A stretch of 64,000 bases of DNA from Sphingomonas sp. 32-66-10 (GCA_002280565.1 NCEF01000010.1:1-64000), one strand, 5' to 3'; positions 15,597 to 23,953 are shown, counted from the stretch's first letter. Numbers and translations: made by a program. Notes: generated from the letters alone by a model not told the origin.

Positions 15597-16721
15597 ATGA
15601 ACTCGTTCAAGCAAGCCGTCCCGATCATCGCAGGCGCCGTTGCGTTTGCCGCCATTGCCGCCACGCCGTTTTTCGCCGGTGCCGCACAGCAGACGCCGTC
15701 GCTCAAGAAAGCGCCACTTGCCGCGCAGATCAAGGAAGCCCCGATCTACAACCAGCGCCTGCTCAACGCGCCACCGCAGATCAAGACACAGATCACGCAG
15801 TTGCGGCAGGTCGCCGTACAGCAGAACTGGACCTTCAGCATCGGCTACACCACCGCGCTGGATCGATCGATCGAGCAGTTGACCGGCCTCAAACTTCCTC
15901 AGCCCGCCGAGCTGGAAGCCAAGATGGTGAGCCAGAACAAATTTGCGATCGAAGCGCTCGACCTCGACCGCAAGTACATGATCGCGAAGAAGTTCACGCT
16001 GGCCCCGCTGCCCTGCACCGCCGGTTCGGCGAGTTGCAGTTATGAAAGCAGGATGCCCGCGATCCGCAACCAAGGTGGCTGCGGCAGTTGCTGGGCGTTC
16101 ACCGCAATGGGCGCCTATGAAGGCACCTATCGCCTGCGCTTCAATGCGGTGATCGACACCTCCGAACAGCATATCGTGTCGTGCGCCGGCGCGGGCAGCT
16201 GCGCGGGCGGCTGGTGGGATCCGGTGTTCACCTGGATGCTCGGGACCAAGGTGCGGAGCGAAGCGCAGACCCCCTACACCGCCAGCAATGGCGTGTGCAC
16301 GCCCGCCCCGACAGGCACCTACAAGGCGGCGGCGTGGGGCTTCGTCACGGTCAAGGCAGCCGTGCCGACGGTTGCCCAGCTCAAATCCGCGCTGGTCACC
16401 CATGGTCCGCTGGCGGTCGCCGTGCGCGTCACCCCGGCGTTCCAGGCCTATACCGCGGGCGTGTTCAACCAGAATGATACAGGCTGGATTAACCACGGCG
16501 TGGTCATCGTTGGTTGGGACGATGCCAAGGGTGCCTGGCGGATCCGCAACTCCTGGGGAACCGGCTGGGGCGAGAATGGCTATATGTGGATCAAATATGG
16601 TGCAAACAGCATCGGCTATGCCGCCGCTTGGGTGCGCCCGGCCCGGCAGGATCTGGTGCTGAACCCGGATCTGCTCCGGCTGATCGAACGGAACCGGCTG
16701 GTCCTGCGACCAATCGGCTAA
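15597..16721 (+). CDS. secreted papain-like (C1 family) cysteine protease
   Basis: A 374-residue exported C1A peptidase. A signal peptide is followed by a ~115-residue Gln-rich pro-region, then the mature enzyme. The catalytic Cys is at ~165 ([11 protein letters not shown]), His at ~300 ([12 protein letters not shown]) and Asn at ~318 ([16 protein letters not shown]), all intact, so it should be active. CGGAGG precedes ATG 15597. A chagasin-type inhibitor gene follows 18 bases later, almost certainly in the same transcript. The target proteins are unknown. It could serve nutrition, defence against protists or envelope turnover. Confidence 0.93.
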   Translation: MNSFKQAVPIIAGAVAFAAIAATPFFAGAAQQTPSLKKAPLAAQIKEAPIYNQRLLNAPPQIKTQITQLRQVAVQQNWTFSIGYTTALDRSIEQLTGLKLPQPAELEAKMVSQNKFAIEALDLDRKYMIAKKFTLAPLPCTAGSASCSYESRMPAIRNQGGCGSCWAFTAMGAYEGTYRLRFNAVIDTSEQHIVSCAGAGSCAGGWWDPVFTWMLGTKVRSEAQTPYTASNGVCTPAPTGTYKAAAWGFVTVKAAVPTVAQLKSALVTHGPLAVAVRVTPAFQAYTAGVFNQNDTGWINHGVVIVGWDDAKGAWRIRNSWGTGWGENGYMWIKYGANSIGYAAAWVRPARQDLVLNPDLLRLIERNRLVLRPIG

Positions 16722-16739
16722 GGATGGAAGGAACACAGC

Positions 16740-17156
16740 ATGACCCGCTTCACCCGTTGGTCGCTTCCGGCACCCGGGTTGCTCGCGCCGCTGGCGCTGG
16801 CGCTCGCCACCCCCGCCTGCGCAGCGGGCGGGGCGCTTCCGGATGAAGCGGTCGTGCTGACGCAAGGCGAGGACGGTGCCACGCGCACCGTCCCGCTGGG
16901 CGCGACGTTCGAGGTCCGCCTGCCGGCGCAACTCGGCACCGGCTATGGCTGGGCGCTTGTCCCCGTCGCCGGGATCGAGCAGCTCGGCGAACCCGTCACC
17001 CGCGATGGCGGCACGCCAGGTGGGACCGAAACCCAGGTCTTCACCCTGCGCACGACCGCACAGGGCCGCCATGCTATCGCATTCAGCTATGGCCAGCCCT
17101 TTGCCGGCGGGCAGAAGAACGCAAAGATGGTGCGCTACACCGTGGTGGTTCCGTAA
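16740..17156 (+). CDS. chagasin-like (I42) cysteine protease inhibitor, periplasmic
   Basis: A 138-residue protein with a signal peptide (LALALATPACAAG). The three inhibitory loops of the chagasin/I42 family are recognisable: LGTGYGW for the usual NPTTGYxW, GTPGGTETQVFTL for the GxGG loop, and YGQPFAGGQKNAK for the RPWxxG loop, followed by a closing YTVVV strand. The first loop is atypical (GTG for TTG). It lies 18 bases after a C1 protease gene, so the natural reading is an enzyme-inhibitor pair protecting the producer. Inhibition of this very protease is an inference. Confidence 0.85.
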   Translation: MTRFTRWSLPAPGLLAPLALALATPACAAGGALPDEAVVLTQGEDGATRTVPLGATFEVRLPAQLGTGYGWALVPVAGIEQLGEPVTRDGGTPGGTETQVFTLRTTAQGRHAIAFSYGQPFAGGQKNAKMVRYTVVVP

Positions 17157-17270
17157 TCAGCGCCTGCAGAACCGCCCCCTCGCCAAGTCCGCAAAAATGC
17201 GCTAGGGGCCGCGCCAATCCCCGCGACCCGACCGATTCCAGCGCGCTGCCCGCGGGGCGCGCGGCAATTT

Positions 17271-19022
17271 GTGAGCTTGATGCCCTTTTCGCACCTCCCC
17301 ACCCGCCTCGCTGAGGCGCTGACTCAGCGCGGTTACGAAGCGCTGACCCCCGTTCAGGCCCAAGTGACGCAGGACGACGCGCGCGGCCGCGACCTGCTCG
17401 TCTCGGCCCAAACCGGGTCGGGCAAGACCGTCGCCTTTGGCCTCGCCATGGCCGAAGACCTGCTGGTCGACGGCGCGCTTCCCGCGCCGCGCCTCCCGCT
17501 CGCGCTGGTGATCGCCCCGACGCGCGAACTGGCGCTTCAGGTCGCCAAGGAACTGGGCTGGCTCTATGCCGCAGCGGGCGCGCGGGTCGCGACCTGTGTC
17601 GGCGGCATGGACGCGTCGCGCGAACGGCGCGCGCTGTCGCACGGGACGCATATCGTCGTCGGCACGCCGGGCCGCCTGCGCGATCATCTCGAACGCGGCG
17701 CGCTTGATCTCTCCGCGCTCAAGGTCGCGGTGCTCGACGAGGCGGACGAAATGCTCGACATGGGCTTTCGCGAGGAGCTGGAGGCGCTGCTCGATGCGAC
17801 CCCGACCGAGCGTCGCACCTTCCTGTTCTCCGCCACGCTTGCCAAGCCGATCGTCGCGCTCGCCAAGCGCTATCAGCGCGACGCGCACCGCATCTCGACG
17901 GTGGGCGAGGATCGCGGCCATGGCGACATCGCCTATCAGGCGATCACCGTCGCGCCGTCCGACATCGAACATGCCGTGATCAACCTGCTGCGCTTCCACG
18001 AGGCGGAAACGGCGATGCTGTTCTGCGCGACGCGCGACAATGTCCGCCACCTTCACGCCAATCTGGTCGAGCGCGGCTTTTCCGCCGTCGCGCTGTCGGG
18101 CGAGCATAGCCAGTCGGAGCGCAACCACGCGCTGCAAGCGCTGCGCGACCGCCGCGCCCGCGTCTGCGTTGCTACCGACGTCGCCGCGCGCGGCATCGAC
18201 TTGCCGACGCTCAGCCTGGTCGTGCATGTCGAACTGCCCCGCGATGCCGAGGCGTTGCAGCACCGTTCGGGTCGCACCGGGCGCGCGGGGAAGAAGGGCA
18301 CCGCCGTGCTCATCGTCCCCTATCCGCGCCGCCGCCGCGTCGAAATGACGCTCAAACAGGCCAAGATCAACGCCGAGTGGCTGCCGGTCCCCAGCGTCGA
18401 GGATATCAAGGCCAAGGACCGCGACCGCCTGATCGAAAAGATCACCGCCCCGGTCGAGCCGGACGAGGATGATCGCGCGCTCGCCGCCGAGCTGATGGAA
18501 AAGATGACGGCGGAGGATATCGCCGCCGCTCTGGTCCGCGCGCACCGCGCATCGATGCCCGCGCCCGAGGAACTGATCGACCGTGGACCGTCCGATCAGC
18601 GCGGGCCGGTCCATCGTCCCGGCTTTGACGACACGGTCTGGTTCAGCATGAATGTCGGCCGCCGCCAGAATGCCGATCCGCGCTGGATCCTGCCGCTGAT
18701 CTGCCGTCGCGGCCATGTGACGAAGAGCGAGATCGGCGCGATCCGCATCGGTGCGGGGGAAACCCGCTTCCAGGTGCCGAGCGCAATCGCAGACCGCTTC
18801 ATGCGCGAAGTCGCCAAATCGGCCGGACCGGACGAGGATGTGTTGATCGAGCGCGCCGACGGCCCGCCCCCTCCGGGCACGCGCGGCGACCACGAACCGC
18901 GCCACGGCAAGCCGCGCGACCACAGCCGCCCGATGCACCGCGCCCGCCCTGCGGGCGGCCCGGGTGCCGGCCAGCCGCCGCGTTCGCCAAAGCCCCATCG
19001 CGGCAAACCGCCGAAGAAATAG
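17271..19022 (+). CDS. DEAD-box RNA helicase (CsdA/DbpA-like)
   Basis: A 583-residue ATP-dependent RNA helicase. It shows the Q motif (GYEALTPVQAQV), motif I AQTGSGKT at 46-53, Ia PTRELALQV, II DEAD at 156-159, III SAT, V TDVAARGID and VI HRSGRTGRAG. After ~residue 440 comes a DbpA-type RNA-binding domain (MNVGRRQNADPRWILPLICRRGHV, then IGAIRI), and the last ~70 residues are a basic Pro/Gly/Arg tail. This layout suits ribosome assembly or cold-stress mRNA remodelling. The start is GTG 17271 or ATG 17280; neither has a strong ribosome-binding site. Confidence 0.93.
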   Translation: MSLMPFSHLPTRLAEALTQRGYEALTPVQAQVTQDDARGRDLLVSAQTGSGKTVAFGLAMAEDLLVDGALPAPRLPLALVIAPTRELALQVAKELGWLYAAAGARVATCVGGMDASRERRALSHGTHIVVGTPGRLRDHLERGALDLSALKVAVLDEADEMLDMGFREELEALLDATPTERRTFLFSATLAKPIVALAKRYQRDAHRISTVGEDRGHGDIAYQAITVAPSDIEHAVINLLRFHEAETAMLFCATRDNVRHLHANLVERGFSAVALSGEHSQSERNHALQALRDRRARVCVATDVAARGIDLPTLSLVVHVELPRDAEALQHRSGRTGRAGKKGTAVLIVPYPRRRRVEMTLKQAKINAEWLPVPSVEDIKAKDRDRLIEKITAPVEPDEDDRALAAELMEKMTAEDIAAALVRAHRASMPAPEELIDRGPSDQRGPVHRPGFDDTVWFSMNVGRRQNADPRWILPLICRRGHVTKSEIGAIRIGAGETRFQVPSAIADRFMREVAKSAGPDEDVLIERADGPPPPGTRGDHEPRHGKPRDHSRPMHRARPAGGPGAGQPPRSPKPHRGKPPKK

Positions 19023-19030
19023 GTCCATGA

Positions 19031-19141
19031 AGCCCCTCCCCTTCAGGGGAGGGGTTGGGGTGGGGCCTATCCTCTTGGCGCGGCGGTCTCGGTGAGACCC
19101 TGAGGCCCCACCCCCAACCCCTCCCCTGCAGGGGAGGGGCT
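19031..19141. repeat. long inverted repeat, 38-base arms (GGGGAGGA family, copy 2)
   Basis: The arms at 19031-19068 and 19103-19141 are near-complementary over ~38 bases. Each is itself a hairpin (CCCCTCCCC to GGGGAGGGG) with a TTGGGG extension. A 34-base centre separates them. It lies between the helicase and DUF188 genes and ends just before the DUF188 ribosome-binding site, so it could act as terminator and translation modulator. Confidence 0.85.
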
Positions 19142-19153
19142 AAGGAAGAAGCC

Positions 19154-19615
19154 ATGACAGCCGCCCTCCTCCACATCCTCGTCGACGCCGACGCCTGCCC
19201 CGTGAAGGACGAGATCTACAAGGTCGCGTGGCGACGCGAAGTGCCGGTGACGATTGTCGCCAACAGCTTCATCCGCATCCCCGATCACCCCCTCATCGCG
19301 CGCGAGATCGTCTCGGACGGCTTCGACGCGGCGGACGACTGGATCGCCGAACGCGCCGGGCCAAAGACGGTCGTGATCACTGCGGACATCCTGCTCGCCG
19401 ACCGCTGCCTCAAGGCGGGCGCGGTGGTCCTCTCCCCCACGGGCAAGCCCTTCACCACCAGCTCGATCGGCGCGGCCATCGCCACCCGGGCAATCATGGC
19501 GGACCTGCGCGCTGGCGGCGACCAGATCGGCGGCCCCTCCCCGTTCGGCAAGCAGGACCGCTCGCGCTTCCTCTCCGCGCTCGACGAGGCGCTGGTGCGC
19601 CTCGCCAGGGCTTGA
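19154..19615 (+). CDS. DUF188 (YaiI/YqxD) family protein
   Basis: A 153-residue YaiI/YqxD-family protein. Diagnostic motifs are [16 protein letters not shown] at the N-terminus, VANSFIRIP, the [14 protein letters not shown] segment and a C-terminal [17 protein letters not shown]. The family has a PIN-like Rossmann fold with clustered Asp residues ([15 protein letters not shown]), suggesting a nuclease-like site, but no function is established. The start is ATG 19154, with AAGGAAG upstream. Confidence 0.92.
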   Translation: MTAALLHILVDADACPVKDEIYKVAWRREVPVTIVANSFIRIPDHPLIAREIVSDGFDAADDWIAERAGPKTVVITADILLADRCLKAGAVVLSPTGKPFTTSSIGAAIATRAIMADLRAGGDQIGGPSPFGKQDRSRFLSALDEALVRLARA

Positions 19616-19639
19616 CCCCCGCCCCCCTGGGGGTAAGAC

Positions 19640-19675
19640 GCGCGCCGAACACCGGGTCCGCCCGGTACGGCGCGC
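19640..19675. promoter_or_regulatory. stable hairpin upstream of the SMR transporter
   Basis: GCGCGCCG (19640-19647) pairs with CGGCGCGC (19668-19675), and an inner CCGGG pairs with CCCGG across a small internal loop. No T run follows, so it is a poor terminator. It lies 66 bases before the SMR gene. SMR exporters of the SugE/Gdx type are often under guanidine riboswitches, but I do not see the conserved loops of the known classes. Confidence 0.35.
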
Positions 19676-19741
19676 CGCCTCTTACGGGTTTCCGGCCTGC
19701 GCGCCCGCTTATCCCGAGCCCGCACGCATGGAGACTCCCGC

Positions 19742-20062
19742 ATGGCGTGGATCATCCTCGGCATTGCCGTGGTCACCGAAATCATCTGGGCGCTGAGCCT
19801 CAAATGGGCCGCGACGACCGGCACCTGGCAGGCGGCGGCCGTGCCCATCGTCCTCAGCTTCCTCAACATGGCGCTGCTCGCGCTGGCGATGCGCGACATT
19901 CCGGCGGGCACCGCCTATGCGATCTGGACCGGGCTCGGCGCGGTCGGGGTCATTATCGGCGGCGTGATCCTGTTCGGCGACAAGGTATCGCTGGTCCAGG
20001 CTGCATTCATGGCGCTGATCGTCATTGGCGTCGTCGGGACCAAGCTGAACGCGTCGGTCTGA
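19742..20062 (+). CDS. SMR-family small multidrug/guanidinium exporter (SugE/Gdx-like)
   Basis: A 106-residue four-helix SMR protein. The essential membrane Glu is at 13 (VVTEIIWALSLKWA). The remaining segments, MALLALAMRDIPAGTAYAIWTGLGAVG and ALIVIGVVGTKLN, match SugE/Gdx more closely than EmrE. Such proteins work as antiparallel dimers exchanging protons for guanidinium or quaternary ammonium. It is a single gene; some SMR systems use two subunits, but no partner is present. The start ATG 19742 follows a GGAG. Confidence 0.88.
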   Translation: MAWIILGIAVVTEIIWALSLKWAATTGTWQAAAVPIVLSFLNMALLALAMRDIPAGTAYAIWTGLGAVGVIIGGVILFGDKVSLVQAAFMALIVIGVVGTKLNASV

Positions 20063-20155
20063 ACAGAAGCATGTGATCAGGCATGCGTCGGCGGGTGACA
20101 AGCGCCGACGCCCGCCCTATCATCGCATGCACCGGTGATAAGGAAGCAGTTTTCG

Positions 20156-21631
20156 ATGTTCGCACGAACCGGGCCGCATCTGGTCGCGGCCTCCCTGATG
20201 CTCGCAGCCGCCATGCCCGTGCTGGCGCAAACGGCTGCCCCGTCGCCCAGCCCCAGCGCAACGCCGACCGGCACGCCGCTTCAGGTCCAGCCGCTCCCCA
20301 CACCGCTCCCGCTTCCGACGGTGACCCCGGCGCAGGCCGAGCAGCTGCGCCGCATCATCGTGCAGGGCCGGATCGCGCACGGCCTGCGCTATTCGACGCA
20401 GGCGGCCGAGGTGCTGCCCGCGGACGACACCGGCCTCGTCCGCGCCGCGCTCGATTATGCCCGCGCGATCCACATCGGGCGACTCGACACCGCCGACTTC
20501 CAGCAGGATTGGGCGCTACGCCCGGCCGCTTGGGATCCCCTCCCCGAATTTACGCGGGCGCTGGCGGAGAACCGCCTCGCCCAATGGCTCGCGGACCTCG
20601 CCCCGCCGTACGAAGGCTATGAAACGCTGCGCACCGGCCTCGCCCGCTATCGCCTGATCGAGGCAGCGGGCGGCTGGAGCGCGATCCCCGCTGGCCCCGA
20701 CATGATCGTCGGTTCCACCGGCCCGCGCGTCGCCGCACTGCGCGCCCGGCTCGCGGTCGAGGATGACGGCGTCGCCCGGCTCGGCACGACGTTCGACGCC
20801 GAGCTGAAAGAGGCCGTGATCCGCGCCCAGCGCCGCTACGGCCTCAACCCCACCGGCACCGTTTCCACAGGCACGCTCGGCGCGCTCAACGTGCCGGTCG
20901 AGGCGCGCGTGCGTCAGATCATGGCGAACATGGAACGCTGGCGCTGGATGCCCAAATCGATGCCGACCGACCGGGTCCAGGTGAACATCGCCTCGGCCAG
21001 CGTCGCGGTATTCGAAGGCGACCGCCCGGTGATGTCGATGCGCGGCGTGACCGGCAAGCCCGGCGGCGGCGAGACGCCGATGCTGGTGTCCAACATCCAT
21101 TCGGTCGTCATCAACCCGCCCTGGAACGTCCCCGCCGGCATCGCCGCGCGCGAACTGTTTCCCAAGGGCGAAGCCTATCTGGCCCGCAACGGGTTCAAGA
21201 TCATCGGCACCGGCGCCAACCGCCGCTTGCAGCAACAGCCGTCGCACTCGGCGTTGGGCAAGTTCAAATTCGACTTCAACAACCCCTTCGCGGTCTATCT
21301 CCACGACACGCCGACCAAGGGGACATTTTCGCGCTTCGACCGGCTCGCCAGCCATGGCTGCATCCGGCTCGAGCGCCCCGCCGATCTTGCCAATCTGCTG
21401 ATCGCCGGCGACCCGGTCTGGACGCCGGAAAAGGTCGCCGAGACCCTTGCCGGGGGCAAGACCACGCGCGTGCCGCTGCAAAAGCAGGTCGCGGTCTATC
21501 TGCTCTACTGGACCGCCTATGGCAGTGCCTCTGGCACGATGAACTTCCGCGGCGATCCCTATAATTGGGACAAGACGCTCGCATCGAAGATCGAGGCGCG
21601 CTCGGCCACCCAGGCCCAGTCCGCGCGCTGA
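20156..21631 (+). CDS. L,D-transpeptidase (YcbB/LdtD-like)
   Basis: A 491-residue exported peptidoglycan cross-linking enzyme. The order is signal peptide (LAAAMPVLAQ), a Pro-rich linker, a helical scaffold, a peptidoglycan-binding domain (~195-250; VGSTGPRVAALRARL) and a YkuD catalytic domain with SHGCIRLERP (Cys at ~402). The layout and length match LdtD/YcbB, which makes 3-3 cross-links and can bypass beta-lactam-sensitive transpeptidases. I chose ATG 20156, since AAGGAAG is 9 bases upstream; GTG 20135 is possible. A small lipoprotein gene follows 19 bases later. Confidence 0.93.
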   Translation: MFARTGPHLVAASLMLAAAMPVLAQTAAPSPSPSATPTGTPLQVQPLPTPLPLPTVTPAQAEQLRRIIVQGRIAHGLRYSTQAAEVLPADDTGLVRAALDYARAIHIGRLDTADFQQDWALRPAAWDPLPEFTRALAENRLAQWLADLAPPYEGYETLRTGLARYRLIEAAGGWSAIPAGPDMIVGSTGPRVAALRARLAVEDDGVARLGTTFDAELKEAVIRAQRRYGLNPTGTVSTGTLGALNVPVEARVRQIMANMERWRWMPKSMPTDRVQVNIASASVAVFEGDRPVMSMRGVTGKPGGGETPMLVSNIHSVVINPPWNVPAGIAARELFPKGEAYLARNGFKIIGTGANRRLQQQPSHSALGKFKFDFNNPFAVYLHDTPTKGTFSRFDRLASHGCIRLERPADLANLLIAGDPVWTPEKVAETLAGGKTTRVPLQKQVAVYLLYWTAYGSASGTMNFRGDPYNWDKTLASKIEARSATQAQSAR

Positions 21632-21650
21632 ACACCACCGGGAGACAGAC

Positions 21651-21971
21651 ATGAACTATCGCCGCACGCTCCAGCTCGCCACCGCCCTTGCCGCCGCAGC
21701 CGCGCTCGCCGCCTGCTCGGGCGCGTCGGAAGAAACCGCCCCCGCCGAAAACGCGGTCAATGCGATGGATCTGACCGAGGACCTGCCGGCCGATGAGAAT
21801 GTGACCGACGCCGCACCGATGATGACCGAAAATGCGACCGCCCCGGCCCCCGTCGCCGAATCGGCCCAGCCCGATGAAGCGCAGATCCAGGACGACGCCG
21901 AAGCCGTCGGCATGACTGCCCGCGTCCAGCGCGGCGACAGCTCGGGCAACCAGACCGCCCCGGCTGAGTAA
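21651..21971 (+). CDS. small acidic lipoprotein
   Basis: A 106-residue protein. A signal peptide with lipobox LAAC places the mature Cys at ~22. The rest is Ala/Glu/Asp/Pro-rich and probably disordered, with no recognisable domain. It follows the L,D-transpeptidase by 19 bases with a GGGAGA ribosome-binding site and probably shares its transcript. Similar low-complexity lipoproteins are frequent in sphingomonads. A spacer-like role in the envelope is only a guess. Confidence 0.75.
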   Translation: MNYRRTLQLATALAAAAALAACSGASEETAPAENAVNAMDLTEDLPADENVTDAAPMMTENATAPAPVAESAQPDEAQIQDDAEAVGMTARVQRGDSSGNQTAPAE

Positions 21972-21981
21972 GGCATCCTAA

Positions 21982-22011
21982 TTCCTCCCCTGAGCAAGCA
22001 CAGGGGAGGAA
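21982..22011. repeat. palindromic intergenic repeat (GGGGAGGA family, copy 3)
   Basis: A perfect 11-bp inverted repeat, TTCCTCCCCTG (21982-21992) with CAGGGGAGGAA (22001-22011) and an 8-base loop. It is nearly the same sequence as the copy at 52317. It lies after the lipoprotein gene and before the rplJ promoter. Confidence 0.85.
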
Positions 22012-22028
22012 CGCCCCTCCCCCCGCCC

Positions 22029-22056
22029 TTGACTCCTGTCCCCCACCCGCTATGAG
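22029..22056 (+). promoter_or_regulatory. sigma-70-type promoter of rplJ-rplL
   Basis: TTGACT (22029-22034), a 16-base spacer and TATGAG (22051-22056). It is the best promoter in the 346-base gap and leaves a leader of ~255 bases before rplJ. Confidence 0.65.
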
Positions 22057-22062
22057 CGCGCC

Positions 22063-22317
22063 TTCGCGTCACGGGGTAACTCGTGCGCGTTCCGTCCGAG
22101 ACAGTGGGTGTGCGGCATTTGGCCGCACTTAATTTCCCGCCAAGACGGGGACAGAGATTTTTCACCGGCCGCATCCTCATCGCGGGGCGTCCGGGTCAGC
22201 CCGCCGGACCCTTCCGGCCCTGACGATCATGCCCCCACGGACAATGGGAACCGGGCAGCCGCCCGGTTTCTGGCGTAACCGCCCCGGTTTCGACCGGGGC
22301 ATAGTGAGGAGACAGGC
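22063..22317 (+). other. structured rplJ leader (L10-leader-like)
   Basis: The untranslated leader between the promoter and rplJ holds several stable hairpins. They include GTGCGGC/GCCGCAC near 22109-22127 and GCCCCGG/CCGGGGC just before the AGGAG ribosome-binding site. L10 leaders bind the L10-L12 complex to repress translation of this operon in many bacteria. The position and length fit; I did not reconstruct the conserved kink-turn. Confidence 0.5.
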
Positions 22318-22833
22318 ATGGATCGTTCTCAGAAGACCCAGGCCGTTGCCGAGCTGAACAGCACCTTCAACGAGGTCGCAGTGGTGGTCGTCACCCGCAA
22401 CCTCGGGATGACCGTCAAGCAGTCGACGGACCTCCGTAACAAGGCGCGTGCAGCCGGAGCGAGCTACAAGGTCGCAAAGAACCGCCTTGCCAAGATCGCG
22501 ATCGAGGGCACCGATTATGCGGTGCTCGCGGACCTGCTGACGGGTCCGACGGCGCTTTCCTATTCGACCGATCCGGTCGCCGCCGCCAAGGTGGTGTCGG
22601 ATTTCGCCAAGACGAACGACAAGCTCGAAATCGTCGGCGGCGCAATGGGAAGCATGCTGCTCGACGCAGAAGGCGTGAAGGCACTCGCATCGCTGCCTTC
22701 GCTCGACGAACTGCGCGGCAAGATTGTCGGCCTGCTTCAGGCACCGGCAGCCAAGCTCGCGTCGATCACCCAGGCACCCGCGGCGCAGCTCGCCCGCGTG
22801 TTCAATGCCTATGCGGAGAAGGACGCGGCCTGA
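22318..22833 (+). CDS. rplJ: 50S ribosomal protein L10
   Basis: A 171-residue L10, the base of the L12 stalk. The N-terminal rRNA-binding domain shows KTQAVAELNSTF, MTVKQSTDLRNKARAAG and KVAKNRLAKIA. The C-terminal helix, which carries L12 dimers, is PAAQLARVFNAYAEK. The start is ATG 22318 with GAGGAG upstream. rplL follows after 56 bases. The operon starts at its own promoter and is 6.9 kb from rplKA. Confidence 0.97.
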   Translation: MDRSQKTQAVAELNSTFNEVAVVVVTRNLGMTVKQSTDLRNKARAAGASYKVAKNRLAKIAIEGTDYAVLADLLTGPTALSYSTDPVAAAKVVSDFAKTNDKLEIVGGAMGSMLLDAEGVKALASLPSLDELRGKIVGLLQAPAAKLASITQAPAAQLARVFNAYAEKDAA

Positions 22834-22889
22834 GCCGACGTTCATTTGCGATTTTTCGAACCAATCTGAATTTTTGAAGGGAATATCAA

Positions 22890-23270
22890 ATGGCTGACCT
22901 GAACGCTCTTGTTGACCAGCTGTCGGAACTGACCGTCCTCGAAGCCGCTGAGCTCTCGAAGCTCCTCGAAGAGAAGTGGGGCGTCAGCGCCGCTGCTCCT
23001 GTCGCGGTTGCCGCTGCCGGTGGCGCCGGTGGCGCCGCTGCCCCGGCTGCTGAAGAGCAGACCGAGTTCGACGTGATCCTCACCGGCGACGGTGGCAAGA
23101 AGATCAACGTCATTAAGGAAGTCCGCGCCATCACCGCGCTCGGCCTGACCGAAGCGAAGGCCCTCGTCGAGGGCGCGCCGAAGGCCGTCAAGGAAGGCGT
23201 GTCGAAGGACGAAGCCGAGAAGCTCAAGAAGCAGCTCGAAGAAGCCGGCGCGACCGTCGAGATCAAGTAA
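22890..23270 (+). CDS. rplL: 50S ribosomal protein L7/L12
   Basis: A 126-residue L7/L12. The N-terminal dimerisation helices ([21 protein letters not shown]) are followed by an Ala/Gly hinge (~45-60). The C-terminal domain that contacts translation factors has [20 protein letters not shown], then [24 protein letters not shown] terminator follows at 23299. rpoB, the usual next gene, is absent. Confidence 0.98.
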   Translation: MADLNALVDQLSELTVLEAAELSKLLEEKWGVSAAAPVAVAAAGGAGGAAAPAAEEQTEFDVILTGDGGKKINVIKEVRAITALGLTEAKALVEGAPKAVKEGVSKDEAEKLKKQLEEAGATVEIK

Positions 23271-23298
23271 TCTCGCGGCTGCACCAGCAGCTTATGAA

Positions 23299-23329
23299 GG
23301 GGGCGGTCCGGCAACGGGCCGCCCCTTTT
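23299..23329 (+). terminator. rho-independent terminator after rplL
   Basis: GGGGCGGTCC pairs with GGGCCGCCCC (one G-U pair) across a short loop and is followed by TTTT. It closes the rplJ-rplL operon, confirming that rpoB is not transcribed from it. Confidence 0.85.
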
Positions 23330-23354
23330 CGTTGGGGTGCGGGCAACGGTAACG

Positions 23355-23522
23355 AAATTCCTCCCCCAGCTCGCTGGGGAGGTGGCGGCGCGAAGCGCTG
23401 ACGGAGGGGCCGCCCCGCAGAGGGCGGAATTTTGCCGAGCTGGTCACGGCCGTCTTCGCGGCCGCCCCTCCAGCACTCGCTACGCGAGCGGTCCCCCTCC
23501 CCTGCTGCCTAGGGGAGGAATT
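23355..23522. repeat. composite palindromic repeat element (GGGGAGGA family, copy 4)
   Basis: A ~170-base intergenic element with nested palindromes. The ends are TTCCTCCCCCAGCTCGCTGGGGAGG-type and CCCCTCCCC...GGGGAGGAATT hairpins. Internal inverted parts are GGAGGGGCCGCC with GGCCGCCCCTCC, and the small hairpins GCGCGAAGCGC and CTCGCTACGCGAG. Together with the rplL terminator it fills the 305-base gap between rplL and the next gene; no coding function is seen. Confidence 0.8.
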
Positions 23523-23575
23523 GAGCCACACCCTTGCTTGGCGGCGCACCCGCCAGTTGTTAGCCCTACCCGCCG

Positions 23576-23953
23576 ATGGATCAGAACAAACCCGCCAGCG
23601 TCGGCCTCGGCGGCGATGGCGATGAAATCGCCGCAATCGACGAGATCGAGATGACGTTCGGCGTCACGCTCGACTATGCGGATGCGCCGACCTGGCAGAC
23701 GGCGGGCGACGTCTTCCGCTCGCTGCAGAACAGCCTCCCCGCTGACGTCGCGCTCGCCCCCGACACATGGGACCGGTTCGCCGCCGCCCTGACCCACGAA
23801 ACCGGTGTCGATCCGGCGACGATCACGCCGGACAGCCCGCTGCTCGACGAAGCGATTTCATGGCGCGGCCTTGGCAATCTCAGCAGGATGATGGCGGTGC
23901 TGCTGATTGGTGGCGCAGCGATCCTCGTCCTGCTGGTGCTGGCCCTGCGTTAG
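23576..23953 (+). CDS. small membrane-anchored protein, carrier-protein-like soluble part
   Basis: A 125-residue protein with one C-terminal membrane helix (MMAVLLIGGAAILVLLVLALR). The cytosolic part has DEIEMTFGVTL and TAGDVFRSLQ near the N-terminus, reminiscent of the second half of an acyl carrier protein. It is followed by FAAALTHETGVDPATITPDSPLLDE, reminiscent of the first half, but the phosphopantetheine Ser motif (DSL) is absent. I do not recognise an established family. Its stop overlaps the convergent gene's stop by 4 bases. No ribosome-binding site is evident before ATG 23576. Confidence 0.65.
   Translation: MDQNKPASVGLGGDGDEIAAIDEIEMTFGVTLDYADAPTWQTAGDVFRSLQNSLPADVALAPDTWDRFAAALTHETGVDPATITPDSPLLDEAISWRGLGNLSRMMAVLLIGGAAILVLLVLALR

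Noticed and set aside
19616-19741. Guanidine riboswitch before the SMR gene
   Set aside because: The genomic position suits it, but I cannot find the conserved loops or helices of the known guanidine classes; only a stable hairpin is visible.
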